Shown here: piece after piece, positions 9,001-18,455 of the stretch
Layout of the letters: the number at the start of each line of letters is the position of its first letter
Position numbering within the stretch: position 1 is the first letter of the stretch
NCBI GenBank assembly: GCA_029777945.1
Contig: JAKORG010000003.1
Span: 62,001-126,000, forward strand
DNA length: 64,000 nucleotides
DNA from: Deltaproteobacteria bacterium
GTDB lineage: Bacteria > Desulfobacterota > Syntrophorhabdia > Syntrophorhabdales > Syntrophorhabdaceae
Direction of reading: 5' to 3'
Position numbers and translations under genes: made by a program
Notes under the pieces: model-generated
Databases searched by the model: none
The model's input: the letters and a program-made list of their open reading frames with translations, nothing else
Told to the model about the DNA's origin: nothing

Positions 9001-9062
9001 TCATTTTTTGATTTTAAGGCCTTTGAAGCCCTCAAATGCCTTGCTTTGAGACTAAAATTTGT

Positions 9063-11480
9063 CTATCCTGTAAAGGTGTGCAGATATGTTTGAAGATTAA
9101 CCTTCTTTTTAACGAGATTCAGCTTTTTTCTTATATTATAACGATGAATGTCAACAGTCCTTGTTGAAAGCCCAAGCAGTTGAGATATCTCTTTTGTTGT
9201 TTTACCTTTTTTTATCATATCTGCAACCCTGATTTCGCAAGGCGTAAAATTGAGATACCGTGAAGTCAATCGTTTAATAAAAGGCGATACTATTTCATTT
9301 AAATTGTTTTCTATTATGTTTATTAAAGCCTCATTGGTATAGTGTTTAAAAGTCTTGAGTTTTTCTATATAAGGCAAAACAAGCTCTTTTACATTGTTGA
9401 CAATCTTTTCTTCAAGCTCCAAAAGGTCTTGTTCGCGGCGTTTTAGTAATACATTAAGGGCTGCATTTGCCTCTTCAAGGCTTTTTGATTTGATATTAAG
9501 TTCTTCAAGCATTGTTTTGCGCTCTGTAATATCCACCATTGTTCCTTCAAAATAATTGATGTTTTTTGAATTATTATATACAGCCCTCATATTTGTATTC
9601 ACCCATATTAATTTGCCATCTTTTCTGCGGCACTGGACCTCAAAGTTATTAACAAAACCGTCTGATTCAAGGATCTGCTTTAATTCGTTTCTTCGCGCAG
9701 GGTTAACATAAAGGTCTTTTGCTACATCGTTGATGGAGCGCATGATTTCTTCAGGGGTTTCAAAACCAAAAAGCCGTGCAAAGGCATGATTAGCATTTAA
9801 TATCTTTCCATCAGGGGTTGTTTGAAAGATGCCTTCCATGGCATTCTCAAATATCATTCGGTAGTTTTCCTCTGCCCTTTTAATTGCCTCTTCTACCCGT
9901 CTTCTTTCAGTAATATCCCTCCAAACAGTTAATAGGACAGGTTCCCCTGTAAGGAAAATAACACTGAATGAGCCTTCCACAAGAACATTTTCACCATCAG
10001 TGCGTTTTAGCATCCATTCAAATTGGCTTGAACCATGCCTTAAAACCTTACGCATAATTTTTCTTGTCTTTTCAAAAGAGCTTAACCCGTCTGGCTGTAT
10101 ATCAGGCGAGATATCTAAAGGATTTAAGCCAATTAGCTCATCTTTACTTTTATATCCTAAAAGCCGAACAGCAGCTTCATTGCAATCAATTATGCGCCTT
10201 TTTCTGTTTAATAACAGAATTGGTTCAGTGGATTTTTCGAATAAGAGTCTGAATTTTTCTTCGCTTATTTTGAGAGCTGTTTCTGCCCTTTTTCTTGATG
10301 TTACATCTACAAGTATAGTAATGATGTATTCTTTTAAGATGATTGACCTGAATTCAATATCTTTTTTTTCACCGTTTTTGCATTGCACAATAAACTCTTC
10401 TTCAAACCATTTTCTGCTTTTAGATAGAACTTTGTCTTTCCAGAATTGAAATACTTTAGTCCTGTATTGCGGGTCAGGGTAGGCCTTTTTGAACCACTCC
10501 CGTCCTGTTGGAACATCCTCTTTTGTATATCCTGTAATACGAGTAAATTCTAAATTTACGAACAGAAATACACCATTTGTGTCAGTTATTATTACACCCA
10601 TAGGCAGGTTATTGAGTATGGCATTTAAGTCTTCCCTTTCTCTATGTAATGTTATCTCTGCTTCTTTTCGTTTTGTAATATCTTCTATAAACCCTTCATG
10701 GTATATGACCTTTCCTGAATCATTCTTGACTGCTCTTGCATTAATGGAAACATAGATTTTACTTTTATCCTTTTTATAGAGTTCAGTCTCAAAACATTCG
10801 ACATAGCCTTTTTTTTCCAATAATTTCTTGAATGATTCCCTATCTTTTTTCCTTACATATTGTTTTTCAATACATGGCAAATGCGCTATCATATCTTCCT
10901 GGGAATTAAATCCAAACATCTTGATAAAGGTTTTATTTGTCCTTATGAAAGAGCCATCTGGTGTAACTTGAAATATCCCTGTTATGGCATTTTCAAAGAT
11001 ATTTTGATAATTTGCCTCTGTTTCCTTAAGGTGAGCCTCTATCCTCTTTTTTTCTGTGATATTGTGCCAGATAACATAGTTTAAAAGTTTTTCTTTAACA
11101 GGAATAAGGGTTATAAAAACATCTGCCCAAATTGGTTCGCCCTTATGTGTTTGAAAGATCCATTCAAATTTTGAATGGCCTTTTTCGTAAACTGTTTCAT
11201 AAAAATTTTTTTCTTTTTCAGCAGATGAAATCCCGTCTGGTTGTATCTCAGGTGAAATATCACGGGGTTTCTTGCCAACCAATTGTTTTTTTTCGTTATA
11301 ATCGAGTAGTTTAATGCAGGCATTATTGCAGTCAACGATTAGATTTTGTTCCATTAAAAAGACTGGATCTGGAGATTGCTCAAAAAGAAAACGAAACCTC
11401 CTTTCGCTTTCAACAAGTAAACCCTTAACCTCGTCAATAAGCTTCTGGAGGTTTGCAGTTTTTAGGATTGAATCGTCCAT
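9063..11480 (-). CDS. Multi-PAS sensor protein with LuxR-type DNA-binding domain
   Basis: An 805-residue cytoplasmic protein with no membrane segments. Five PAS(-PAC) modules are visible, each ending in a D-I-T-x-R/K-K-like motif, at about residues 25-145, 150-270, 280-400, 405-525 and 530-655. A coiled coil (655-720) and a LuxR/GerE helix-turn-helix (about 735-800, L-S-T-R-T-V-D-I-H-R) follow. There is no kinase or receiver domain, so it is a one-component regulator that may sense redox state or a ligand directly. PAS1 resembles PAS4, and PAS2 resembles PAS5, pointing to internal duplication. The start ATG has only a weak ribosome binding site. Confidence 0.85.
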   Translation of the reverse strand: MDDSILKTANLQKLIDEVKGLLVESERRFRFLFEQSPDPVFLMEQNLIVDCNNACIKLLDYNEKKQLVGKKPRDISPEIQPDGISSAEKEKNFYETVYEKGHSKFEWIFQTHKGEPIWADVFITLIPVKEKLLNYVIWHNITEKKRIEAHLKETEANYQNIFENAITGIFQVTPDGSFIRTNKTFIKMFGFNSQEDMIAHLPCIEKQYVRKKDRESFKKLLEKKGYVECFETELYKKDKSKIYVSINARAVKNDSGKVIYHEGFIEDITKRKEAEITLHREREDLNAILNNLPMGVIITDTNGVFLFVNLEFTRITGYTKEDVPTGREWFKKAYPDPQYRTKVFQFWKDKVLSKSRKWFEEEFIVQCKNGEKKDIEFRSIILKEYIITILVDVTSRKRAETALKISEEKFRLLFEKSTEPILLLNRKRRIIDCNEAAVRLLGYKSKDELIGLNPLDISPDIQPDGLSSFEKTRKIMRKVLRHGSSQFEWMLKRTDGENVLVEGSFSVIFLTGEPVLLTVWRDITERRRVEEAIKRAEENYRMIFENAMEGIFQTTPDGKILNANHAFARLFGFETPEEIMRSINDVAKDLYVNPARRNELKQILESDGFVNNFEVQCRRKDGKLIWVNTNMRAVYNNSKNINYFEGTMVDITERKTMLEELNIKSKSLEEANAALNVLLKRREQDLLELEEKIVNNVKELVLPYIEKLKTFKHYTNEALINIIENNLNEIVSPFIKRLTSRYLNFTPCEIRVADMIKKGKTTKEISQLLGLSTRTVDIHRYNIRKKLNLVKKKVNLQTYLHTFTG

Positions 11481-11569
11481 TTATTTTATAAAATCAGCCA
11501 TACTTCGCTGAAGAATGGACAAATTTTTTCTCCATTCTATCATATGAAAAACATATAAACAAGTTTTTT

Positions 11570-12067
11570 TCACATTTCATGATTTACAACCTTTAAAATA
11601 TCCATACATTTCTGCTCAGCAATCCTTATGGTTTCTTCAGCCATTTTTGAATCTGTTACATCCTCAAGAATCTCAATTGCACCTGTTATATTTCCTTTTG
11701 CATCCTTAACAGGTATTGCAGAAAAACATAACCATTTTCCTCCACGGCCAAAGCTTTTGAAAAAATCCATGGCTTTATGAAACCCTATTGTATTGGTTTT
11801 ATAATCATTAATATGATACCATTTATTTATCTCTTTTTCTGCTCCATCAACTATCAAATCTGCCATGCATGGTCTTTCATAATCGTAGAATGCCTTCCAG
11901 TGATTTTTTGTTCCCACCATCTCATGGGCTGTTAGTCCCCTCAGATGTTCAAGTGCCTTGTTCCAATAAACTACCTTATGATCTTTATCAATCATGAATT
12001 GGGGTATAGGTGATCCACATATTATACTTTCCATTTGAGCCTTTTGATTGTGTAGTGCCTTTTCCAT
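11570..12067 (-). CDS. PAS domain protein, second part of an interrupted sensor
   Basis: A 165-residue PAS protein whose ATG follows immediately, and in the same frame, after the TAA of the preceding PAS gene. It has one full PAS/PAC unit, ending L-E-D-V-T-D-S-K-M-A-E, and the start of another linker helix, then stops with no output domain. The junction looks like a normal PAC-to-PAS linker (D-I-T-K-L-K, stop, M-E-K-A-L) split by a single stop codon. Either the two parts are made as separate, translationally coupled proteins, or a longer sensor has been disrupted. Confidence 0.6.
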   Translation of the reverse strand: MEKALHNQKAQMESIICGSPIPQFMIDKDHKVVYWNKALEHLRGLTAHEMVGTKNHWKAFYDYERPCMADLIVDGAEKEINKWYHINDYKTNTIGFHKAMDFFKSFGRGGKWLCFSAIPVKDAKGNITGAIEILEDVTDSKMAEETIRIAEQKCMDILKVVNHEM

Positions 12068-12823
12068 TTATTTTAGCTTTGTAATGTCATGGATTATACC
12101 AACTATTCCTGATACTGCACCTTTCTCATAAATAGGTGTAAAGTCTGTTTTTATCCAGTTGACTTCACCTAAGGCATTTTTGTAACTAAATTCATAGTTA
12201 TGCATCTGTTTACCTTGAAGGCATGCATTAAAACAACTGTATATATTATTTTTTTCCTCTGGCAGAACAAAGTCATAGATAGTTTTTGCATCAAACCAAT
12301 TTCTATCAAATCCTGTTTTCTCTAATACTACATTATTAACAAATATGAATCTGCCATGGGGATCACAGAAAATAACGCCAAAGTATTTTTTCTGTATCTT
12401 TTTTAAAAAATCTTGATTGCATTTGCTGAATATCTCTTCTTCCTGTTTTGCCTCTGTCATATCCCATAAGGCTGAGATAACATGAGTTGTGTTCCCATCT
12501 TCGTTTTTATAAGGAAAATAATGGATTTTATAATATCTTTTACCATTGCCTAAAACATTAATCCATCCTTCATGCTCAACAGGAACACCAGTGAAACACC
12601 TGTCAATGCATTGCTTTATTATCTTTTGGAAGTTGGCCTCACCCCATATATCTATAACAGTGTTGTTTAGAACCTCATTATGGCGCTTCCCTATAATTCT
12701 GCAATATGCCTCATCCACAAATTCATAGACATAGTCCTTATTAATCAATGTCATATATTTATCTGTTACTGGCATTGCTGCTCTAAAATGCCAACCTTTA
12801 TAATAATCAAAAATAGGCTTCAT
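12068..12823 (-). CDS. PAS domain sensor protein, first part
   Basis: A 251-residue protein with two PAS domains (about residues 15-130 and 140-250), the second ending G-I-V-G-I-I-H-D-I-T-K-L-K right before a TAA. It has an excellent ribosome binding site (AAGGAGGGG). No output domain is present; the next in-frame codon after the stop is the ATG of another PAS module. It lies 19 bases downstream of the gamma-carbonic-anhydrase-like gene and may be the tail of the etf operon. Ligand unknown. Confidence 0.7.
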   Translation of the reverse strand: MKPIFDYYKGWHFRAAMPVTDKYMTLINKDYVYEFVDEAYCRIIGKRHNEVLNNTVIDIWGEANFQKIIKQCIDRCFTGVPVEHEGWINVLGNGKRYYKIHYFPYKNEDGNTTHVISALWDMTEAKQEEEIFSKCNQDFLKKIQKKYFGVIFCDPHGRFIFVNNVVLEKTGFDRNWFDAKTIYDFVLPEEKNNIYSCFNACLQGKQMHNYEFSYKNALGEVNWIKTDFTPIYEKGAVSGIVGIIHDITKLK

Positions 12824-12842
12824 TTTACACCCCTCCTTAATA

Positions 12843-13385
12843 TCATATTGTTTTGTTGTTTTGATTTTTCATGTATTGTCTTGATTTTGTATAAATAGTT
12901 TTAATCTGATGAATAAGATTATCTCGCTCACCGGGTTTGACCTCTCTTACCACCCTACCTGGTGTCCCCATGACCAGAGAGTTAGGTGGGATATGTGCTT
13001 TCGCTGCTATAAAGCTGCCTGCACCAATTATGCTGCCTGATGATATCACTGCGCCATCTAAAATTATTGCGCCAATACCAATTAGACACCTTGATTCAAT
13101 GAGGGCACCATGAACTATAGCACCATGACCTATCAGGACCTCTTCTCCAATATTCACTGGAAGCCCTTCAGGGGATTCAATAAAAGCAAAATCCAAGATC
13201 GCTGCATGTCTTCCAACATGAATCTGAGCACTGTCTGCACGAAGAACAGCCATAGGCCATACGCTTGATCCCTCATCTAAAACAACATTTCCAATAATCC
13301 TTGCAGAGACATCTACATATACCTCATCATGGATGATTGGTTTTAACCCTTCAAATTCACTAATAAATCCATTGAAATTATTCAT
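12843..13385 (-). CDS. Gamma-carbonic-anhydrase-like hexapeptide-repeat protein
   Basis: A left-handed beta-helix protein of 180 residues from the ATG at 13385, which has GGAGAG upstream; the frame's earlier ATG at 13421 lies inside the previous gene. It shares the gamma-CA layout: I-G-N-V-V-L-D-E-G-S-S-V-W-P, V-L-R-A-D, I-G-H-G-A-I-V-H-G and M-G-T-P-G-R-V-V-R. Two of the three usual zinc histidines are present (GHGAIVHG), but the first, normally in an IH-V segment after the L-R-G-D motif, is a glutamate (FIES). The start overlaps the upstream stop by eight bases, so it belongs to the etf operon. Carbonic anhydrase activity is therefore uncertain. Confidence 0.8.
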   Translation of the reverse strand: MNNFNGFISEFEGLKPIIHDEVYVDVSARIIGNVVLDEGSSVWPMAVLRADSAQIHVGRHAAILDFAFIESPEGLPVNIGEEVLIGHGAIVHGALIESRCLIGIGAIILDGAVISSGSIIGAGSFIAAKAHIPPNSLVMGTPGRVVREVKPGERDNLIHQIKTIYTKSRQYMKNQNNKTI

Positions 13386-15447
13386 TTGCCACTCTCCTTT
13401 TTTCTTCATTCTTTTTTTCATCTTCAGAATCTTTATTGTCTATGATGCCCTCGATATAGAATTCACCTACGTCCATTACACGTATGTTTTCCCAATCCTT
13501 TTGCTCTTTTAAGGCATCTTCAAACATGGTTATACAAAACGGGCACGAGGTAGCAATTATAGTGGGATTTTCCTTTATAGCTTGTTTAGCCCTTTCTCTA
13601 TTAATCCTTGTATCTGCATCATCTTCAAGCCACATCCTGCCACCACCAGCACCACAGCAGAAACCATCTTTCTTGTTTTTTTCCATTTCTATGGGAGGTT
13701 TCCCTGTTATTATCTCTATAAGGCGCCTGGGTTCTTCTATTATGTTATTATATCTTGCAAGATAGCATGAATCATGGAATACGATACGCTCATCTTTTAA
13801 TGCCTTGTTTGGTTTAAATATATATTTTTTGTTTAACTTGTCCAGAATCTCTGTATGATGGAACACCTCATAATCAGCGCCAAAGGCCTTATAGTCATTC
13901 TTTAATGTGTTATAACAATGGGGGCAGATTGTAATGATGTTTTTAACCCCAAGCTTTTTGAAGAGATTCACGTTCTTTATAGCCATACTGTCAAAGACAT
14001 ATTCATTTCCTAATCTTCTCACAGCATCGCCACAACACATTTCTTCTGAACCGAGTATGCCATATGAAATACCTACTTTATTGAGGATAGAAACCAAGGA
14101 GATTAATATCTTTTTAGTTCTCGTATCAAAGGATCCCATACAACCAGCATAGATTAGATATTCATGTCCTTCATTAGAAGAAAATGTTGGTATATTGAGG
14201 CCTTGTGCCCATTTTCCCCTTTCGCTTGGTGCAAGCCCCCATGGATTTGACCTTGCTTCAATATTTTCAAAAAAAGAAATCAATTCTTCAGGAAATTTTA
14301 CCTCTTCCATGATAAGGTGTCTTCTTATATTGAGTAATTTAGGGAAATGTTCAATAAAAACAGGACAATTTTCAACGCATGCGCCACAGGTTGTGCAATC
14401 CCAGACCATCTCTTCCTTTATACTCATATCGCCATTTCCTATAAGGGCAACAGGGAGTTCCACATCTTCAGGGGGCCTGCCAATGGTGTCAAAAGGTCTT
14501 GATTTAATAATATGTGAGCCATTTTCCATTAGATTTTTTTTAAGGTGATGAATCATTTCCTTTGGATTGATTTCCTTACCAGCGATATTAGCAGGACATG
14601 AGGTTAAACATCTCCCGCATTCTGTGCATGCCAATAAATCGAGAAGGTCTTTCCAATTAAACTGGGTTATTTTAGATACACCATAAGATATATCCTTACT
14701 AAAGCGCATCCTTGGCAGGGATTTTGGAAATGAGAAATTTCTGAAAAAACAATTGGGCAAAGATGCAAGGATATGGAGATGTTTACTGTATGGTATAAAG
14801 ATCAGAAAAAACAGAAACAAAGATGCATGGGCCCACCAGAAGACCCTGTTTAAGATATATAGGGCTTTCTCGCTTGTATTGTTTGATAATAGAAGTTTTG
14901 CTATGAATGCTGAAACAGGAACTGATTCAAAGGGTTTTTCATTAAGTCCTAATCCAGTTACATTTAAACCAAAATAAGCAGCCATTAGAAGACCGACAGT
15001 TGAGAGGATTATATATGCCTCTTTCGTAGATTCCAAAAAATATGGTTTGAAGAACACCCTCCGTATCGTTGCGAATATGACAGCAAGGAACACCACAGCA
15101 GACATTACATCTGCAAGAAAACAAAGGATTGTGTAAAGGGTATCTCCTAAAAAGGCAAGGGTAAATTTTGGAAAGAAGCCAGATATCACAAATTCAAAGT
15201 TTATAGGCAGTAAAACCATAAACCCCCAGAACAGCATGAGATGATTGAAACCAAAGGTTTTTTGCACAACTCGCTTCTGGAGAAACCCATAATAGATCAT
15301 GCCTTTAAAACGTTCCCATAGACGATCAAACCTATCTTCCCATTTTCCAAGGGAGATAAAGTTGAAAAGGGTATATATTCTCCTTAAAAATATGTAAGCA
15401 GAGATAGCAACAAGAACTGCAAATATTATTGATTCTATAGGTTTCAT
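13378..15447 (-). CDS. ETF:quinone oxidoreductase-like membrane Fe-S protein (HdrD-like)
   Basis: A 689-residue integral membrane protein of the type known as EMO or DUF224 in Geobacter and Syntrophomonas. About six N-terminal TM helices (residues 5-230) resemble a NarI-like cytochrome or quinone-binding module. Two [4Fe-4S] motifs follow (CTECGRCLTSCP and CTTCGACVENCP), then two CCG domains (E-M-C-C-G-D-A and F-C-C-G-A-G-G-G) as in heterodisulfide reductase HdrD. It is encoded 13 bases after etfA. It probably passes electrons from ETF, reduced by acyl-CoA dehydrogenases, to menaquinone. The family is well supported, the direction of flow inferred. Confidence 0.88.
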   Translation of the reverse strand: MKPIESIIFAVLVAISAYIFLRRIYTLFNFISLGKWEDRFDRLWERFKGMIYYGFLQKRVVQKTFGFNHLMLFWGFMVLLPINFEFVISGFFPKFTLAFLGDTLYTILCFLADVMSAVVFLAVIFATIRRVFFKPYFLESTKEAYIILSTVGLLMAAYFGLNVTGLGLNEKPFESVPVSAFIAKLLLSNNTSEKALYILNRVFWWAHASLFLFFLIFIPYSKHLHILASLPNCFFRNFSFPKSLPRMRFSKDISYGVSKITQFNWKDLLDLLACTECGRCLTSCPANIAGKEINPKEMIHHLKKNLMENGSHIIKSRPFDTIGRPPEDVELPVALIGNGDMSIKEEMVWDCTTCGACVENCPVFIEHFPKLLNIRRHLIMEEVKFPEELISFFENIEARSNPWGLAPSERGKWAQGLNIPTFSSNEGHEYLIYAGCMGSFDTRTKKILISLVSILNKVGISYGILGSEEMCCGDAVRRLGNEYVFDSMAIKNVNLFKKLGVKNIITICPHCYNTLKNDYKAFGADYEVFHHTEILDKLNKKYIFKPNKALKDERIVFHDSCYLARYNNIIEEPRRLIEIITGKPPIEMEKNKKDGFCCGAGGGRMWLEDDADTRINRERAKQAIKENPTIIATSCPFCITMFEDALKEQKDWENIRVMDVGEFYIEGIIDNKDSEDEKKNEEKRRVANE

Positions 15448-15460
15448 GGCAACTCCTTAA

Positions 15461-16936
15461 TTATAAATTTGAATTTGTATTCATCTTTTCTTTGAGCGAT
15501 GTTATAAGCGGTGGAACGATCTCGAATACATCTCCTACTATACCCACATGGGCTACTTCAAAGATAGGGGCATCCTTGTCTTTATTGATTGCTATTATAT
15601 GCTCTGCGTTCTGCATACCTACAAGATGTTGAATTGCACCAGAGATACCACATGCAAAATATAGTTTTGGCCTCACTATTTTTCCTGTCTGACCAACCTG
15701 TCTTTCATGGGGTATCCATCCTGCATCGACTGCACACCTTGAACCACCTACCATTCCACCTAAAAGAGATGCAAGCTCCTCAAGGATTGAAAAGTTCTTT
15801 TTCTCGAGCATGCCTTTGCCACCACTGACAATGATTTCTGCTGTCCTGATATCACATTCTGTTTCATTATTTAATGGAATAATCTCAAGTATTTTTGTAG
15901 CAATGGCCTCTTCATTAAGCTCTATAGACTCCCTTATCAATTCTCCTACCCTTTCTTTTCTAAAAGGTGGGACTGGAAGCACCCTTGGTCTTACAGATGC
16001 CATCTGGGGCCTTGCTGTTTCTGTTAATATTGTGGCCATTACATTGCCACCAAAGGCAGGTCTTGTCTGTTCAAGGAGTCTTTTTTCTTTATCTATGCTG
16101 AGTTTTGTGCAGTCAGCTGTAAGGCCTGTATTAAGAGCTGTTGCCACTGCGCTTGCAAGGTCTCTCCCAAGTCCAGTTGCTCCAATTAAGAGGATTTCAG
16201 GATGATATTTATTTATAAGATACACAAAGCAATCAAGATAAGGACGGGTTCTATAGTATTTAAGCGTTGGGTGATCAATAATATAGACTTGATCAGCGCC
16301 ATATCCAAATGCCTCCATTATAAGGTGTTCTACATTATAACCGAATAAAACTGCGGATAATTCTGTTTCCAGGTCAGACGCAAGCTCTCTGCCTATACCT
16401 AAAAGCTCCCATGATACCTGATTAGGTTTACCATCAAAGTGCTCGACAAAAACCCAAACCCCTTTCCATTTTACTTTATCCCTATCTCCACCCTTTTCTG
16501 TCTTTGAAATATCCTCAACAACCTCATGGCTATCTTTATTTAAGAAAAGGGAAAAATCTTCAAGTGCATTAGATGAACATGCTTCAATACATTTTTTACA
16601 CCCATTACATTTATCTATAGTTATTACAGGTATACCCCTTATATCATATGTATCATATTCAATAGCATGGGTTGGACAGACAGATATGCACTTACCACAG
16701 CTATTACATTTTTCATCTGTAATGGGATAAATCAATTCGAAGGCCTCTGCTGGACAGGCTTTTACACACTTTTTGCAACCTATACATTTAGCAAGATTAA
16801 CAATGGGCGTTCCTTGGGTGTCATGGGTGTCGTATTCTATAGCATTGGCAGGACATGAAGGCTCACACCTACCACAGCCTATACATTTTTCTCCTATTAA
16901 GCGAACTTTTGGTCTTAACTTTTTTTTCTTAACCAT
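15461..16936 (-). CDS. etfA: Electron transfer flavoprotein alpha subunit with N-terminal four-cluster ferredoxin
   Basis: The C-terminal 340 residues are EtfA, including the FAD-binding region S-R-C-A-V-D-A-G-W-I-P and F-A-C-G-I-S-G-A-I-Q-H. The first 135 residues carry four [4Fe-4S] motifs: CIGCGRCEPSCP, CIGCKKCVKACP, CNSCGKCISVCP and CNGCKKCIEACS. Each pair is separated by a similar E-Y-D-T-(H/Y)-D spacer, so a two-cluster ferredoxin has been duplicated. This would let ETF exchange electrons with ferredoxin or with the adjacent membrane oxidoreductase. The gene overlaps etfB by eight bases. Confidence 0.93.
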   Translation of the reverse strand: MVKKKKLRPKVRLIGEKCIGCGRCEPSCPANAIEYDTHDTQGTPIVNLAKCIGCKKCVKACPAEAFELIYPITDEKCNSCGKCISVCPTHAIEYDTYDIRGIPVITIDKCNGCKKCIEACSSNALEDFSLFLNKDSHEVVEDISKTEKGGDRDKVKWKGVWVFVEHFDGKPNQVSWELLGIGRELASDLETELSAVLFGYNVEHLIMEAFGYGADQVYIIDHPTLKYYRTRPYLDCFVYLINKYHPEILLIGATGLGRDLASAVATALNTGLTADCTKLSIDKEKRLLEQTRPAFGGNVMATILTETARPQMASVRPRVLPVPPFRKERVGELIRESIELNEEAIATKILEIIPLNNETECDIRTAEIIVSGGKGMLEKKNFSILEELASLLGGMVGGSRCAVDAGWIPHERQVGQTGKIVRPKLYFACGISGAIQHLVGMQNAEHIIAINKDKDAPIFEVAHVGIVGDVFEIVPPLITSLKEKMNTNSNL

Positions 16937-17756
16937 TTTGAATACTCCTTATCTTCCATTCTTCAAGTTTTTTTATTATCACACCTACGAGTGTTCCTAC
17001 GCCGTTGCCGTTTTCATCTTCCGCATATATCTCTCCCTGTTGTTTTTCTGGGGCAAATATCCTCTTGACTGTTGTGGCAGAACCATTCAAACCTATGGAA
17101 TTTAAATCTAATTTCATAAAATAATTATTCCAGACAGGTATAGATATCTCTTCTGAAAAGATTCTTCGTGGCACCGATGGATATCGAGGTTTGTTTGCAT
17201 CCCTCTCAATAGTTAGCAAAATAGGTAGAGTAACCTCTATTATTTCATGCCATTCATCCTGTTTTCTCCTTACTACAATCTTTTTTCTTTCAAGATCTAA
17301 TGAGATAATCTTATCGACAAGGGTTGCTTGATTAAAACCGAGGCGTGTTGCAATGCCTGGACCTACTTGGGCAGTATCCCCATCTATTGTTTGTTTCCCA
17401 CACATAATTATGTCTACGGGCTCTTTTTTAGAGACCTCTAAAATGGCGTGGGCAAGGACTTTGCTGGTAGCGAGGGTGTCAGCACCACCAAAGACCCGGT
17501 CACTCAATAGGATACCTTCATCTGCACCCATAGCAATAGCCTTGCGGATAACCGAATCAGCCATTGGAGGGCCCATGGAAATAACTGTCACCTTGCCACC
17601 GTATTTATCTTTTATCTTTAGTGCCTCTTCCACTGCAGGTCCATCAAAAGGGTTTGTGATAAAGGGCACTCCTTCCCTTATCAGTGTATTTGTGATAGGA
17701 TCTATCTTGACCTGTGTTGTATCAGGAACCATTTTAACACACACAACTATATGCAT
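16929..17756 (-). CDS. etfB: Electron transfer flavoprotein beta subunit
   Basis: EtfB begins MHIVVCVKMVPDT, typical of the family, and has N-P-F-D-G-P-A-V-E-E-A-L, the nucleotide-binding segment G-K-Q-T-I-D-G-D-T-A-Q-V-G-P, and L-P-x-x-L-T-I-E-R-D-A-N-K-P-R-Y-P-S. The frame extends 90 bases further upstream, but the ribosome binding site AAAGGAGG is correctly spaced only for the ATG at 17756. It is first in a minus-strand operon with etfA, the ETF:quinone oxidoreductase and the gamma-CA-like gene. It binds AMP or FAD in the ETF heterodimer. Confidence 0.95.
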   Translation of the reverse strand: MHIVVCVKMVPDTTQVKIDPITNTLIREGVPFITNPFDGPAVEEALKIKDKYGGKVTVISMGPPMADSVIRKAIAMGADEGILLSDRVFGGADTLATSKVLAHAILEVSKKEPVDIIMCGKQTIDGDTAQVGPGIATRLGFNQATLVDKIISLDLERKKIVVRRKQDEWHEIIEVTLPILLTIERDANKPRYPSVPRRIFSEEISIPVWNNYFMKLDLNSIGLNGSATTVKRIFAPEKQQGEIYAEDENGNGVGTLVGVIIKKLEEWKIRSIQNG

Positions 17757-17800
17757 ATGACTACCTCCTTTCCTCCAGAGTTTTTTAAAAATGACTTTTT

Positions 17801-17824
17801 TTGTTGAAACATTTGTTGAAGCAT
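17801..17824. repeat. Tandem 12-base direct repeat upstream of etfB
   Basis: TTGTTGAAACAT followed directly by TTGTTGAAGCAT, differing at one base. It lies 45-68 bases upstream of the etfB start and could be an operator, but no regulator can be named. Confidence 0.35.
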
Positions 17825-17856
17825 GTGAAATTTCTATCATTGGCAATTAAAATTGA

Positions 17857-18455
17857 CAATATCAAAAGATTTCTTAAATAATACCTATATAAAATAGTAA
17901 TTATCTCGTTTTCAAAAAAAGGCTTATGTTGCTGAATAATAGTCAGAAAGCTTTAATTTTAAGGCTGAGTAATGTTATTGTTTGTAAGAGCATTTCTGTT
18001 GAAATTGCTTTTGAGATAAAATAGGTCTCAATATCACTTTTTTAGTCATAATAAAATTTGAAATTTCAAGGTCTTGAAAATCCTTATAAACTCCTCGAGA
18101 ACGAACTCTAAGTACTATTATAATAACCTGTATTCTCTTTATGGGTAGATTAAATAGGGGATAATCATAGATAATACCCGCTTCTGTCCTTCTTATACAA
18201 TCTTGTGATAAGATCCTATACGCAGCTGGGTATCATGGATGGTCTTTAAGGTTTTAGATGTGCTGGAGAAGAAATGGATATTATTGGGCGATTAAATAAG
18301 AAAAAAACCAATGGAAATAGTTGCAGGGGAAAAACCATGTTATCTTCTTCTTGCCATTATATTGCTTAAGATGGAAATGTATTTAAGGCATATTAAAAGA
18401 GGGAAAATACGTGCTCATTTACCCCTACTTAATTGAGGCAATTAAATTAATAGAC
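17857..18455. other. Gene-free AT-rich gap, possible decayed coding remnant
   Basis: About 600 bases with no convincing gene between the etf operon leader and the end of larC. From about 18235 to 18434 on the plus strand one frame runs for nearly 65 codons with a single stop (M-D-V-L-E-K-K-W-type and M-E-M-Y-L-R-H-I-K-R-G-K segments after one frame change), which looks like protein but could not be assigned to a family. The rest appears to be noncoding. Confidence 0.35.
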
